Shown: positions 1 to 13,800 of the stretch, piece after piece
Layout of the letters: each line of letters opens with the position of its first letter
How positions within the stretch are numbered: the first letter of the stretch is position 1
Source of the DNA: Leptasterias polaris
Taxonomy: Eukaryota; Echinodermata; Asteroidea; Forcipulatida; Asteriidae
NCBI GenBank assembly: GCA_037783415.1
Contig: JAZGTN010000121.1
Span: 1-64,000, forward strand
DNA length: 64,000 nt
Direction: 5' to 3'
Program-made: the position numbers and the translations under genes
The notes under the pieces: generated by a model
Databases searched by the model: none
What the model was told of the DNA's origin: nothing
Seen by the model: the letters and a program-made list of their open reading frames with translations, nothing else

Positions 1-3000
1 ACATGACCCTTAGAACTTGACGCTTCGAGTGGATGTAAAAGTTTGTGCCAATCCAAAAATGATGTCATGGTTTAGTTTGAGCGTACTGTACTTTGAATTT
101 GCTTGAAAACTTCTCATTTTCTTTGGGTAGGGGTGAGCTCTCGGGGGGTTTGCCGGCTACCGCGGTCTAGAAATGTCTCTCCCCCCTGAATTCGGGTCTC
201 ATGACCCCTATCGAACTTGACCTTCGATGGTGTGAAAGTTTGTGCCAATCCAATAATGATGTCGAGTGTGATTTGACCGTGCTACTTTGAATTTGTTTTA
301 AAATAGCTCGTTCAACTGAAGTCGCTATTGCGTCGACTTCGGATGGTCCCCGCTCGCTGGTAATTTGGGCGGTATGAAGATGGCGCCTGCTGCCCTCACT
401 GTCTGATTTTCGGATTTGGGGAGGTAGTCAGGGAAGAATCGGGTAACAAAAGTTTGTCTCTCTGGCAGTGCTGTGATCAGGATTATTTGTCAACCGTAGA
501 TGTAACGTTATTTCAGGGTCTCAACGGTTTTCCGGCAGGCACTATTTCTTGGGTCTTTTTTAAAAATGTTCATTTGTCCTTTGGGTAGGTGGTGACTCTC
601 TGGCCGATACGCCGTCTAGAAATTGTCTCTCCGCCCAAGATTCGTCACATGACCCGTTGAACTGTGGACTACGAGGGTGGTGTTAAATTTTGTGGCCAAT
701 CACTAAAATGATGTCAGTGTTGAGTTTGAGCGTACTTACTGTTAGAATTTGCTTGAAAACTTCTCATTTCCTTTGGGGTAGGGGTGACTCTCTGGCCGCT
801 AGCCGCGGTCTAGAAATGGTCTCTCCCCCAAGTAATTCGTCACATGACCCCTAGAACTTGACCTTCGAGTGGTGTGAAATTTTGGTGCCAATCCAAAAAT
901 GATGTGCATGTTGAGTTTGACCGTGCTTACGGTTGAATTTGTTTAAAATAGCTCGTTCAACTGAAGTCGCTTATTGCGTCGGCATTCGGATGGGTCCCCG
1001 CTCGGCTGGGGTAATTTGCGGTATGAAGAGGTGGCGCCTGCTGGCCCTCACATTGATGATTTTCGGATTTGGGATAATTCAGGAAGAATCAAGGAAACAA
1101 AATTTGTCTCTCTTGGCATGTTGTGATCAGGAGTTATTGTCGACCGTAGATTTAAAATTTATTTCAGGGGTCTCAACGTTTTCCGCAGGCACTATTTCTT
1201 GGCATTTTTTCAACTTTCATTTTCTTTGGTTAGGGTGACTCTCTGGCCGCTAGCGCCGTCTAGACCATGTCTCTCCACCCCAAGAATTCGTCACATGACT
1301 CCCTTGAACTTGTCCTAGCGAGGTGTGTAAATTTGTGGGCCAATCCAAAAATGATGTCAGGTTGATTGTAGCGTACTTACTTTGAATTTGCTGTGAATAC
1401 TTCTCTTGTGTCTTTGGGTAGGGTGACTCTCTGGCCAGCTAGCGCGGTCTAGGAAATGTCTCTCCGCCCAAGAATTCGTCACATGACCCTAGAAACTTGA
1501 CCTTCGAGTGAAGTAAAGTTTTGGTTGCCAATCCAAAGAGTGATGGTCATTGTTAGTTGACCGTGCTTACTTTGAATTTGTTTATATTAGCTCGTTTCAA
1601 CTGAAGTCCTATTGCGTCGACTTCGATGGTCCCCGCTCGCTGGTATTTGCGGTATGAAGATGGCGCCTGCTGGCCCTCTCATTCTGATTTTCGATTTGGG
1701 AGTATTCAGGTTGAATCAGGGTTACAAAATTTGTCGTCTCTGGCATGCTGTGAGCAGGAGTTATTGGTCGACCGTAGATTTAAATTTATTTCAGGGTCTC
1801 AACGTTTTCCGCAGGCTACTATTGTCTTGCCTTTTGTCATAATTTCATTTTCTTTGGGTAGGGGTGACTCCTCTGCCGCTAGCGCCGGTCTATAATGTCT
1901 CTCCACCCCAAGAATTCGGTCACATGACCCCTTGAACTGTACCTACGAGTGGTGTAAATTGTTGCCAATTCCTATTATGATGTCATGTTGATTTGAGCGT
2001 ACTTACGTTGGAATTTGCTGAAAACGTTCTCATTTGTGCTTTGGGTAGGGGTGACTCTCTGGCCGCTAGCGCGTCTAGGAATGTATCTCCGCCCAAAGAT
2101 TGTCGGTCACATGACCCCGTAGAACTTGACCTTCGATGTGAAGTAAAGTTGGTGTGCCAATACATATATGATGTCATGTGTTGATTGGACCGTAGCTGTA
2201 CTTTGAATTTGTTTAAATAGGCTCGTTCAAGCTGAAGTCGCTATTGCGTCGAGACTTCGGAGTGTCCCCGCTCGCTGGTAATTTGCGGTATGAAGATGGG
2301 CGCCTGCTGGCCCTCACATTCGGATTTTTCGGATGTTGGGTGTATTCAGGATGAATCAGGGTAACAAAATTTGTCTCTCTGCTTGCTGTGATCAGAGTTA
2401 TTGTCAACCGTAGATTTAACTTTGATTTCAGGTCTCAACGTTTTCCGCAGGCACTATTTCTTGCCTTTTTAAATAACTTTCATTTTCTTGGGGTAGGGGT
2501 GACTCTCTGGCCGTGATGCGCCGTCTAGAAAATGTCTCTCCGCCAAATGAATTCGGCTACTGTACCTACTGATACTTGACCGACGATGGTGTAAAATTTG
2601 GTGCCAAATCCATAAATGATGTGCAGGTTGATTTGAGCGTACTTACTGTTGAAGTTGCTTGTGAAAACTTCTCATTTTCTTTGGGTAGGGGTGACTCTCT
2701 GGCCGCTAGCGCGGTCTAGAAATGTCCTCTCCGCCCCAAGGAATTCGGTCACATGACCCCTAGAACTTGAGACCTTCGAGTGTGTGTAAATTGTTGTGCC
2801 AAGTCCAAAAATGATGTCATGTTGATTTGACCGTGCTTACTTTGATTTGTTTTTAAAATAGCTCGTTCAACTGAAGTCGCTATTGCGTCGACTTCAGATG
2901 TCCCCGCTCGCTGGTAATTTGCGGTATGAAGATGGGTGCCTGCTGGCCCTCATCATTCTGATTTTCGGGATTTGGGAGGTATTCAGGGAAGAATCAGGTA

Positions 3001-6000
3001 ACTAAATTTGTCGTCTCTGGCATGCGGTGATCAGAGTTATTGTCAACCGTAGATTTAACTGTTATTTCAGGTGTCTCAACGTTTTCCGCAGGCAATATTT
3101 ATTGGAGCCTTTTTTAAAATTTCATGTTTCTTGTGGGTATGGGTGACTCTCTGGCCGCTAGCGCCGTCCTAGAAATGTCTCTCCGCCCCAAGGAATTCGG
3201 GTCACATGACCCCTGAACTTGACCTACGAGTGGTGTAAAATTTGTGGCCAATCCAAATATGATGTCGGGTTTGATTGTGAGGCGTAGTGTACTTTGAAGT
3301 TGCTTGAAAACTTCTCATTTTCTTTGGGTAGGGGGTGACTCTCTGGCCGCTAGTCGCCGTCTAGAAATGTCTGTCTCGCTCCAAGAATTTCGGCCACATG
3401 ACCCCTAGGAACTTGACCTTCGAGTGGTGTATATTTTGTGCCAATCCAAAAATTGATGTCATGTTGAGTTGAGCGTACTTACTTTGAATTTGCTTGAAAA
3501 CTTCTCATTTTCTTGGGTAGGGGTGACTCTCTGGCCGCTACGCGCGGTCTATGAAATGTCTCTCCCCCAAGAATTCGTCACATGACCCCTAGAGACTTGA
3601 CCTTCGAGTGGTGTAAATTTTGTGCCAATCCAAAAATGATGTCATGTTGATTTGACCGTGCTTTACTTTGAATTTGTGTTTAAAATAGCTCGTTCACTGA
3701 TAGTCGCTATTGCGTCGACTTCGGATGGTCCTCCGCTCGCTGGTAATTTGCGGTATGAGATGGCGCCTGCTGGCCCTCACATTCTGATTTCGATTTGGGG
3801 AGTATTCAGGGAAGAATCAGTAACAAAATTTGTCTCTCTGGCATGCTGTGATCAGGAGTTATTGTCACCGTAGTTTTAACTTTATTTCAGGGTCTCATCG
3901 TTTCCGCAGGCACTATTTCTTGGCATTTTTTAAAATTTTCCTTTTGCTTGGGTAGGGGTGACTCTCTGGCCGCTAGCGCCGTCTAGAAATGTCTCTCCGC
4001 CCCAAGATTTCGGTTCACTTGACCCCTTGAACTTGACCTACGAGTGGTGTAAAATTTGTGCCCAATCCAAAATATGATGTCAGGTTGATGTTGAGCGTAC
4101 GTTACTTTGTAATGTGCTTGAAAACTTCTCATTTCTTTGGGTAGGGGGTGACTCTCTGGCCGCTAGCGCATTCTAGAAATGTCTCTCCGCCCAAGAATTC
4201 GGTCACATGACCCCTAGAACTAGTACCTTCGAGTGGGTAAATTTTTGTGCCATTCCAAAAATGATGTCATGTTGATTTTGAGCCGTGCTTACTTGAATGT
4301 TTGTTTTAAAATAGCTCGTTCAACTGAGAGTCGCTATGTGGCGTCGACTTCGGATGGTCCCCAGGCTCGCTGGTAATTTGCGGTATGAAGATGGCGCCTG
4401 CTGGCCCTCACATGTCTGATTTTCGGATTTGGGAGTGTATTCAGGGAATGTATCAGGAAACAGAATTTGTCTCTCTGGGCATGGTGTGATCAGGAGTTTT
4501 TGTCGACCGGAGATTTAAATTTATTTCAGGGTCTCACACGTTTTCCGCAGGGCACTATTTCTTGGCCTTTTTCATACTTTCATTTTCTTTGGGTTAGGGG
4601 GTGACTCTCTGGCCGCTAGCGCCGTCTAGAAATGTCTCTCCGCCCCAAGAATTCGGTCACATGACCCATTGAACTTGTACCTACGAGTGGTGTAAAATTT
4701 TGTGCCAATCCAATAAATGATGTCAGTTTGATTTTGAGCGTACTTACTTTGAATTGTGCTTGAAAACTTATCATTTCTTTGGTAGGGTGACTCTCTGGCC
4801 GCTAGCGCCGGTCTAGAAATGTCTCTCCGCCCCACGAAGTCGGCGCACATGACCCCTGAGAGACTGACCTCGAGTGGGGTGTAAAGTTGTGTGCCAATTC
4901 AAAAATGATGTCGGTGTTACTGTTGTTGTGTTAAGTTGTTTTGAGTTGTTGCTTGAAAACTTCTCATTTTCTTGGTAGGGGGTGACTCTCTGACTGCTAG
5001 CGCGGTCTAGAAATGTCTCTCCGCCCCAAGATTGTCGGGTCACAGTACCCCTAGAACTTGGACCTTCGAGTGGTGTAAATTTTGTGCCAATCCAAAAATG
5101 ATGTCATGTTGATTGTGACCGTGCTTAAGTTGAATTGTGTTTTAATAATAGCTCGTTCAACTGAAGGTCGCTATTGCGTCGACTTCGATGGTCCCCGCTC
5201 GCTGGTAATTTGCGGTATGAAGATGGCGCCTCTGGCCCTCACATTCTGATTTTCGGATTTGGAGTATTCAGGAAGAATCAGGTTAACAAAATTTGTCTCT
5301 CTGCATGCTGTGATCAGGAGTTATTGTCTACCGTAGAGTTAACTTTATTTTCAGGGTTCTCAACGTTTTCCGCAGGGCTCTATTTCTTGCCTTTTTAAAA
5401 CTTTCATTTTCTTTGGTAGGGGTGACTCTCTGGGCCGCTAGCGCCGATCTAAAAATGTCTCTCCGCCCCAGAATTCGGGTCACATGACCCCTGAACTTGA
5501 CCTACGAGTGGTGTAAAATTGTATGTCCAATCCAAATATTGATGTCTGTTGATTGAGCGTACTTACTTTGAATTTGCTTGAAAACTTCTCATTTTCTTTG
5601 GGTAGGGGGGTGACTCTCTGGACGCTACCGCGGTCTAGAAATGGTCTCTCCCCCAAGGAATTCGGTCACATGACCCTAGAACTTGACCTTCGAGTGTGTA
5701 AATTTTGTGCCAATCCAAAAATGATTGTCATGTTGATTTGGACCGTGCTTACTTTGAATTTGTTTTAAAAGTAGCTTCGTTCAACTGAAGTCGCTATTGC
5801 GTCGACTTCGGATGGTCCCCCGCTCGCTGGTATTTGCGGTATGAAGATGGCGCCTGCTTGCCCTCACATTCTGATTTTCGGATTTGGGAGGTATTCAGGG
5901 AAGAATCAAGGAAACAAAATTTGTCTCTCTGGCATGTGTGTGATCAGGAGGTTGATTGTCGACCGTTAGATTAAAATTTATTTCAGGTCTCAACGTTTTC

Positions 6001-8400
6001 CGCAGGCACTATTTCTTGCCTTTTTCATAACTTTCATTGTGCTTTGGTTAGGGGTGACTCTATGGGCCGCTAGCGCCGGTCTAGACATGTCTCTCCACCC
6101 CAAAGAATTCGTCACATGACCCCTTGAACTTGACCTACGAGTGGTGTAAAAATTTGTGCCAATCCAAAAATGATGTTCAGGTTGATTTGGAGCGTACTTA
6201 CTTTGAATTTGCTTTGAAAACTTCTCATTTTTCTTGGGGTATGGGTGGACTGCTCTGGACGATAGCGCGGGTGCTAGGAAATGTCTCTCCGCCCAATGAA
6301 TTCGGTCACATGGACACCGAGAATCTTGAACCTTCGGAGTGAAGTAAATTTGTGCCAATCCATAAATGATGTCATGTTGATTTGACCGTGCTTACTTTGA
6401 ATTTGTTTATAAATAGCTCGTTCAACTGAAGTCGCTATTGCGTCGAGCTTCGGATGGTCCCCGCTCGCTGGTAATTTGCGGTAGTGAAGATGGCGCCTGC
6501 TGGCCCTCACATTCTGATTTTCGGGATTTGGGGAGTATTCAGGGAAGAATCAGGTATACAAAATTTGTCTCTCTGGCATGCTGTGATCAGGAGTTAGTTG
6601 TCGACCGTAGATTTAAATTTATTTCAGGGTCTCAACGTTTTCCGCAGGCACTATTTCTTGGGCCTTTTTCAAACGTTCAGTTTCTTTGGGTTAGGGTGAC
6701 TCTCTGCCGCTAGCGCCGTCTAGAAATGGTCTCTCCACCCCAAGAATTCGGTCACATGACCACTTGAGTACTTGACCTAGAGATGGGTTGTTAAATTTGT
6801 GCCAATCCAGAAAATGATGTCAGGTTGATTTGAGCGTACGTACTTTGAATTTGCTTGAAAACTTCTCATTTTCTTTGGGTAGGGGGTGACTCTCTGCCGC
6901 TAGCGCGGTCTAGGAAAGTCTCTCCGCCCGCAAGAATTTCGGTCACATGACCACTAGAACTTGACCTTCGAGTGTAGTAAATTTTGTGCCAATCCAAAAA
7001 TGATGTCAGTGTTGATTTGACCGTGCTTACTTTTGAATTTGTTTAAAATAGCTCGTTCTACTGAAGTCGCTATTGCGTCGACTTCGATGGTCCCCGCTCG
7101 CTGTAAATTTGCGGTATGAAGATGGGCGCTGCTGGCCCTCACATTCTGATTTTCGGATTTGGGAGTTATTGCAGGGAAGAATCAGGAAACAAAATTTGTC
7201 TCTCTGCATGTTGTGATCAGGAGTTATTGTCGACCGGTAGATGTTAAATTTATTTCAGGTCTTCTGAGGGGGGGGTGGGGGGGGGGGGGGGGGGGTGGTG
7301 TGTGTTGTGAGGCACGTATTTCTTGGCCTTTTTTCAAACTTTCATTTTTCTTTGGTTAGGGGTGACTCTCTGGCCGCTAGCGCCGTCTAGAAATGTCTCT
7401 CCACCCCAAGAGTTTCGGTCACATGACACCTTGAACTTGTACATACGAGTGGTGTAATAATTTGTGCCAATCCAAAAATGATGGCTGGTTGATTTGAGCG
7501 TACTTACTTTGAATGTGCTTGAAAACTTCTCATTTTCTTTGGGTAGGGTGACTCTCTGGACGCTAGCGCGGGTCTAGAAATGTCTCTCCGCTCCAAGAGA
7601 TTCGGTCACATGACCCCTAGAACTTGACCTTCGAGTGATGTAAATTTTGTGCCAATCCAAAAGATTTGATGTCATGTTTGATTTTGACCGTGCATACTTT
7701 GAATTTGTTTTAAAATAGCTCGTTCAACTGAAGTCGCTAGTGCGTCGACTTGCGGATGGTGCCCCGCTCTGCTGGTAATTTTGACGGTATGAAGATGGCG
7801 CCTGCTGGCCCTCACATGTCTGATTTTCGGATTTGGGAGTATTCAGGGAAGAATCAGGTAACAAATTTTGTCTCTCTGGCATGCTGTGATCAGGAGTTAT
7901 TGTCACCGTAGATTTAACTTATTTCTGGGTCTCAACGATTGTTCCGCAGGCACTATTTCTTGGCATTTTTTTAAATTTTCATTTTCTTGTAGGGTGTATC
8001 TCTGTGCCGCTAGCGCCAGTCTAGAAATGTCTCTCTACCCCAAGAATCGGTCAATGACCAATTGAACGGTGATAATACGTGGGTGGGGTAAAATTTGGGC
8101 CAATCCATAATAAGATGGTCAGGTTGATTGTGAGCGGTACTTACTTTGAATTTGCTTGAAGAATCTGTCTCATGTTTCTTGGTTGGGGTGAGCTCTCTGG
8201 CCGCTAGCGCGGTCTAGAAATTGTCACTCCGCCCTAAGAATTCGGTTCACATTACCCCTAGAACTAGACCTTCAGAGTGGTGTAATTGTTTGCCAATCCA
8301 AAAATTGATGTCATGTTGATTTGACCGTGCTTACTTTGAATTGGTTAAATAGCTCGTTCAGACGGAATTGCGCTATTGCGTCGTCTTCGGTGATGTCCCG
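1..8400 (-). repeat. Outer left arm: noisy inverted copy of 46,100-54,273
   Basis: This stretch holds satellite units in reverse orientation relative to the right arm, with frequent one-base insertions and losses. Anchors in block a (the GCGGTATGAAGATGG segment) fall near 370, 1,020, 1,645, 2,285, 2,920, 3,755, 4,380, 5,215, 5,845, 6,485, 7,115, 7,780 and 8,410. The long gaps (2,920-3,755 and 4,380-5,215) mirror the three-b units at 50,448-51,251 and 49,022-49,826. Markers of the right-arm family at 46.5-49 kb are present: GTCGAC in place of GTCAAC, GGTTAGGG in place of GGGTAGGG, and CATGTTGTGATCAG near 7,207. I see no gene. The stretch should be read as a poorly corrected duplicate of the right arm. 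Confidence 0.93.
7268..7298 (+). other. Poly-G insertion in the noisy arm (probable sequencing error)
   Basis: A G-rich tract interrupts the satellite between TTTCAGGTCT and GGCAC, where other copies have a short CTCAACGTTTTCCGCA segment. It includes 19 consecutive G at 7,277-7,295. The mirrored unit near 47.2 kb has no such tract. A smaller run of ten G sits at the same place in another left-arm unit (10,070-10,079). Both fall where the normal copy has a GGG run, which suggests runaway homopolymer errors in an unpolished read. Confidence 0.8.
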
Positions 8401-11400
8401 CTCGGCTGGTAAGTTGCGGGTATGGAAGATGGGCGCCTGCTGGCCCTCACATTCTGATTTGTCGGTTTGTGGAGTGTTGTCAGGGAAGATCAGGTAATCA
8501 AAATTGGGTCTCTCTGGCATGCTGTAGACTGGAGTTATTGGTCGACCGTAGTTTTAAATTTTATTCAGGGTCTCACGTTTTTGCCACGCAGGCACTATTT
8601 CTTGGCCTTTTTTTCTAAACTTCATTTTCTTGGTTAGGGTGATCTCTTGGCCGCTAGGCGCCGGTCTAGAAATGTCTCTCACCACCAAGAATTCGGTCAC
8701 ATGACCCATTGAACTTTGACTACGAGTGTGTAAAATGTTGTGGCCAATCCAAAAATGATGTCAGGTTGATGTGAGCGTACTTACTTTGAATTTGGCTTGA
8801 AGATTGCTGCGATTTCTTTGAGGGTAGGGTGAGCTCTCTGGCCGCTAGCGGCGTCTAGGAATGTCTCTCCGGCCCAAGAATTCGGTCACTGGAGGGTTAG
8901 AACCTAGAACTGGACCTTCGAGTGAAGGTAAATTTTGGTGCCAATCCAAAAATGATGTCATGTTGGTGGACCGTGCTTGACTTTGAATGTTGGTTTTTAA
9001 GTTGTCTCGTTGCAAACTGAATCCTTGTGCTCGACTTGCGGATGGGTCCCCGCTCGGTGGGGTAATTTGCGGTATGTAAGTTGCGCCTGCTGGCCCTCAC
9101 ATTCTGATTTTCGGAGTTTGGGAGTAGTTCAGGGAAGAATGCTGTGTAGCAGAAATTGTCTCTCTGGAATGCTGTGATCATGAGTTTATTGTCATCCGTA
9201 GATTTAACTTTATTGCAGGGTCTCAACGTTTTCCGCAGGCACTAGATTTCTTGGGCCTTTTGTTAAAATTTTCATTTCTTGGGTAGGGTGACGTCTCTGG
9301 CCGCTAGCGCCGTCTAGAAATGTCGCTCCGCCCCAGGAAATTCCGGTCACATTGACCCCTTGAGACTTGGTCCTTACGGAGTGGTTAAATTGTGTGACAA
9401 TATTAATGATGGTCAGGTTGATGAGGTGCTGTACGTAATTTTGAAGTTTGCTTGAAAACTTACTCATTTTCTTTGTGTAGGGGGTGACTCTCTGGGCCGC
9501 TAGCGCATCTAGAAATGTCTCTCCGCCCCAAGAATTCGGCACATGACCCCTAGAACTTGCCCTGTCGCGTGGTGTGTAAATTTGTTGCCAATCGAAAAAA
9601 TGTTGGTAGGTGTAGTGATTGTGAGCGTTACTTTCTTTGAATTTGCTTGAAAACTTAGTCATTGTTCTTTGGTAGTGGGTGACTCTCTGACGCTAGCGCG
9701 GTCTAGAAATGGTCGCTCCGGCTCCAGAGAATTCGGTCACATGACACCCTAGGAACTTGAGCCGTCGGAGTGGGTGTAGAAGTGTTGTGCCAATTCCAGA
9801 TAATGATGTCATGTGGATTTGACCGTGCTTACTTGAATGTTGTTTTTGAAAATAGCTCGTTCCATCTGAAGTCGCTATTGCGTCGACTTCGGATGGTCCC
9901 CGCTCGCTGGTAATTTGCGGTATGAGAGATGGCGCCTGCTGGCCCTCACATTCTGATTTTCGGATTTGGGAGTAATTAAGGGGAATAAGTCTGGTAGACA
10001 AAATTTGTCTCTCTGGCTTGCTGTGATCAGGGAGTTATTGTCAGACCGTAGATTAACTTGTGATGTTCAGGGGGGGGGGTCCTCGAACGGGTGTTTCCGC
10101 AGGGCACTATTTATTTGGCCTTGTTTTAAAAGTTTTCATTTTCTTTGGGGTAGGGGTGACTCTCTGGCCGCTAGCGTGCCGTCTAGAAATGTCTCTCCGC
10201 CCAAGAATTCGGTCACATGAACATGTGAACTTTGAGCTACGAGTGAGGGGTGTAAAATTGTGGTTGCCAATCCATAAAATGATGGTCAGTTGATTGAGCG
10301 TTGCTTATTGTTGAGGTTTGCTTGAATAGACTTCTCAGTGTTTCGTTTTGGGTAGGGGGGTGACTCTCTGGCCGCTAGCGCGGGTCTAGAAATGGTCTCT
10401 GCCGCCCCATGAATTGCGGTCACATGACCCCTAGAACGAGTACGTGCGAGTGGTGTAAAGTTTGTTGCCAATGCCGTAAAATGATGTCTTGTGATGTTGT
10501 ACCGGTGCTTACTTTGGAAGTTGTTTTATAATGAGCTCGTTCGAACTGAAGGTCGCTATTGCGGCGACTTCGGATGGTCCCCGCTCGCTGGTAATTTGCG
10601 GTATGAAGATGGCGCCTGCTGGCCCTCACATTCTGTTTTTCGGGATGTTGGGGGGAGTAGTTCTGGAAGAATCAGGTAACAAAATTTGTCTCTCTCCATT
10701 CTGTGATCAGGAGTTTTTCGACCGGTAGATTTAAATTTATTGTCAGGGTCTCAACGTTTCCCGCAGGCACTAGGTTCTTGGCCTTTTTTCAAACTTTCAT
10801 TTTGCTTTTGGGGGTAGAGGGGTGACTCTCTGGCCGCTAGCGCGCGTCTAAGAAATGTCTCTCCGCCCCAAGATTCGTCACATACCCTTGAACTGTGAGA
10901 CCGTAGCGAGGTGGGTGGTGAAAGATTTGCCAATCCAAAAATGATGTCAGGTTGATTTGAGCGTACTTACTTTGAATTGCTTGAAAACTTCTCAGTTTTC
11001 GTTGGGTAGGGTGACTCTCTGGCCGGCTAGCGCGGTCTTGGGAATGGTCTCTCCGCCCCAAGAGATTCGGTCACATGACCCCTAGAGACTTGACCTTCGA
11101 GTGAAGTAAATTTTGTGCCAATCCAAAAATGATGTCAGTTGATTTGGACCGTGCTTACTTTTGGAATTGTTTTATAATAGCTCGTTCGAACTGAAGTCGC
11201 TATTGCGTCGACTTCGGATTGGGTCCCCGCTCGCTGGTAGATTTGCGGTATGAGATGTGCGCCCTGGCCCTCACATTCTGATTTCGGATTTGGGAGTATT
11301 CAGGGGAAGGATCAGGTAACAAAGAGTGTGTGTCTCTCTGGCATTGCTTGTGATCAGGGGAGTTAGTTGTCATCCGTAGATTTAACGTTTAGTTCATGAG

Positions 11401-13800
11401 TCTCAACGTTGTCCCGGCAGGCACTAGTTCTTGGGCCTTTTGTTAAATTTTCATTGTTCTGTTGGTGTGTAGGGGGTGACTCTCTGGCCGCTAGCGGCCG
11501 TCTAGAAATGTCTCTCCGCCCCTAGATTGTCGTAGCATGAACCCCTTGGAACGTGGACCTACGTAGTGGTGTAAAATGGTGTGGCCAATCCATAAAATGG
11601 ATGTCAGGTTGATTTGAGCGTACTTTGAATTTGCTTGAAAACTTCTCATTCTTTGGGTAGGTGACTCTCTGGCCGCTAGCGCCATCTAGAAATGTCTCTC
11701 CGCACCAAGAATTCGGCCACATGACCCATAGAACTTGCCCTTCGAGGGGGGGTAAATTTTGTGCCAATCAGTAAATGATGTCGGGTTGATTTGAGCGGTA
11801 CTTACGTTGAAGTTTGCTTTGAAAACGTTCTCAGTTTTATCTTTGGGGGTAGTTGGGTGACTCCTGGTCCGGCTAGCGCGGGTCTGAGAAATGTGTCTCT
11901 CGCGCAAGAATTCGGGTCAATATGTCCAGAACTTGACCGTCTGAGTGGGTGTAAATTGTTGTGCCTGATCCTAATTATGATGTCAGTGTTGATTTGGTAC
12001 CGTGGCGTTGACTTTGAAGTTGTGTTTTAAAGATAGCTCGTGTCAACTGAGTCGCTATTGCGTCGACTTCGGTTGGTCCCCCGCTCGCTGGGTAAGTTTT
12101 GGGCGGTATGATAGATGGTGCCTGCTGGCCCTCACATTGCTGATGTTTCGATTTGGGGAGTGATTGCAGGGATGAATCAGGGTTAGAGAGAAAGGTGTCT
12201 GCTCTGATGCTGTGATCAGAGTTTAGTGTCAACCGTAGATGTAACGTGTTAGTTCAGGTCTCAACGTGTTTGCCAGCAGGCACTATTTTATGTGGGGCCT
12301 GTTTTTAAGTTTGTGTCTATTTGTCTTTGTAGGGTTGGGTGACGCTCTGGCCGGGCGTGAGCGCGTCTAGTATGTACTCTCCGCCCCAAGTAATGCGGTC
12401 ACAGTGACCCCTTGAACTTGGACCTTCGAGTGGTGTGTAATATTTGTGCTATTCAATAATGATGTGCTGTTTGAGTTGGAGCGTACGTTACTTTGAATGT
12501 GAGTTGAAAACTTTGATCGATTGTTATGGTGGTAGGGTGAATATCTGGCCCTAGCGCCGTGCTAGGAAATGTCTCTCGCACCCAAGAATTCGCCACATGA
12601 CCCATAGGAAACTTAGGGGACATTCGAGTGGGTGGTAATTTTGTGCCAATCCGGAAAAATGATGTCGGGGTTGATTTGAGCGTACTTACTTTGAATTTGC
12701 TTGTAAACTTCTCATTGTTCTTGTGGGTAGTGGTTGTCTCTCTGGAAGGCTAGCGCGAGTCTAGAAAGTGTATCTCCCCCAAGAATTCGGGTCACAGTAC
12801 CCCGTAGAACTTGTCCTTCGAGTGGGTGTAAGGTGTTTGTGGCCAATTCAAATTATGTGTCAGTTGTTGATGTTGACCGTGCTTACTTTTGAATTTGTTT
12901 TTAAAATAGTCTTCGTTCTACTGAAGTAGGCTATTGGCGTCGACTTCGGTTGGTCCCACGCGCGCTGGAAGTTTGCGGTATGAATTGCGCCTTGGCTGGC
13001 CCTGCACAGTATCGAGTTTTCGGATTTGGGGGGAGGTTTTCAGGGAAGAATTCTGTAACAAAATTTGGTCTCTCTGGCATGCTGTGATCAGGAGTTTTTG
13101 TCAACCGTAGAGTTTAACTTTATTTCAGGGAGTCTCATCGTTGTTTCCAGCAGGCACTATTTCTTGGCCTTTTTTTATACTCATTTTCTTTGGGGTAGGG
13201 GTGACTCTCTTGGCCGCTAGCGCCGTCTAAATATTGTCTCTCCGCCCATGAATTCGGTCACATGAACCGTTGAAGTTGACCTACGAGTGTGTAAAATTTG
13301 GTGCCAATCAATTATGATGTCAAGTTTTGATTGAGCGTACTTACTTGAATTTGCTTGTAAAACTTCTCATTTCTTGGGTAGGGGTGACTCTCTGGCTGCT
13401 AGCGCGGTCTAGAAATGTCTCTCCGCCCCAAGAATTCGGCCACATGTCCCTAGGAACTTGACCTTCGATGGGTTACATTTGGTGCCAATCCTAAAATGAT
13501 GTCGGGTTGATTTGAGCGTACTTACTTTGAATTTGCTTGGAAAACTTCTCATTTTCTTTGGGTAGGGTGACTCTCTGAAGATAGCGGCGGTCTAGATAGG
13601 GGGTGATCTCCGCACAAAGAATTCTGTCATCATGAAACATAGAAACTGGTACCTTCGAGGGTGGGTAAATTTTTGTGCCAATCAAATAATGTATGTCATG
13701 TTGTGAGTGGTACCGTGAGTGTACGTTGTGAGTTGGTTTTATAATTGCTCGTCATACTGAAGTCGCTATTGCGTCGACTTTCGATGGTCCCCGCTCAGCT
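8401..13800 (-). repeat. Middle left arm: most corrupted part, inverted copy of about 41,000-46,100
   Basis: These are the same satellite units in reverse orientation, with the heaviest corruption in the window. Unit spacings here are about 640-675 where the mirrored right-arm units are 621, and about 840-865 where they are 801-805, so local length inflation reaches roughly 4-8%. Three consecutive long spacings (anchors near 13,810, 12,970, 12,105 and 11,245) mirror the three consecutive three-b units at 40,842-43,250. Segments around 11,300-12,500 are barely alignable by eye. No gene is visible, and the short open frames are created by the indels. Confidence 0.9.
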
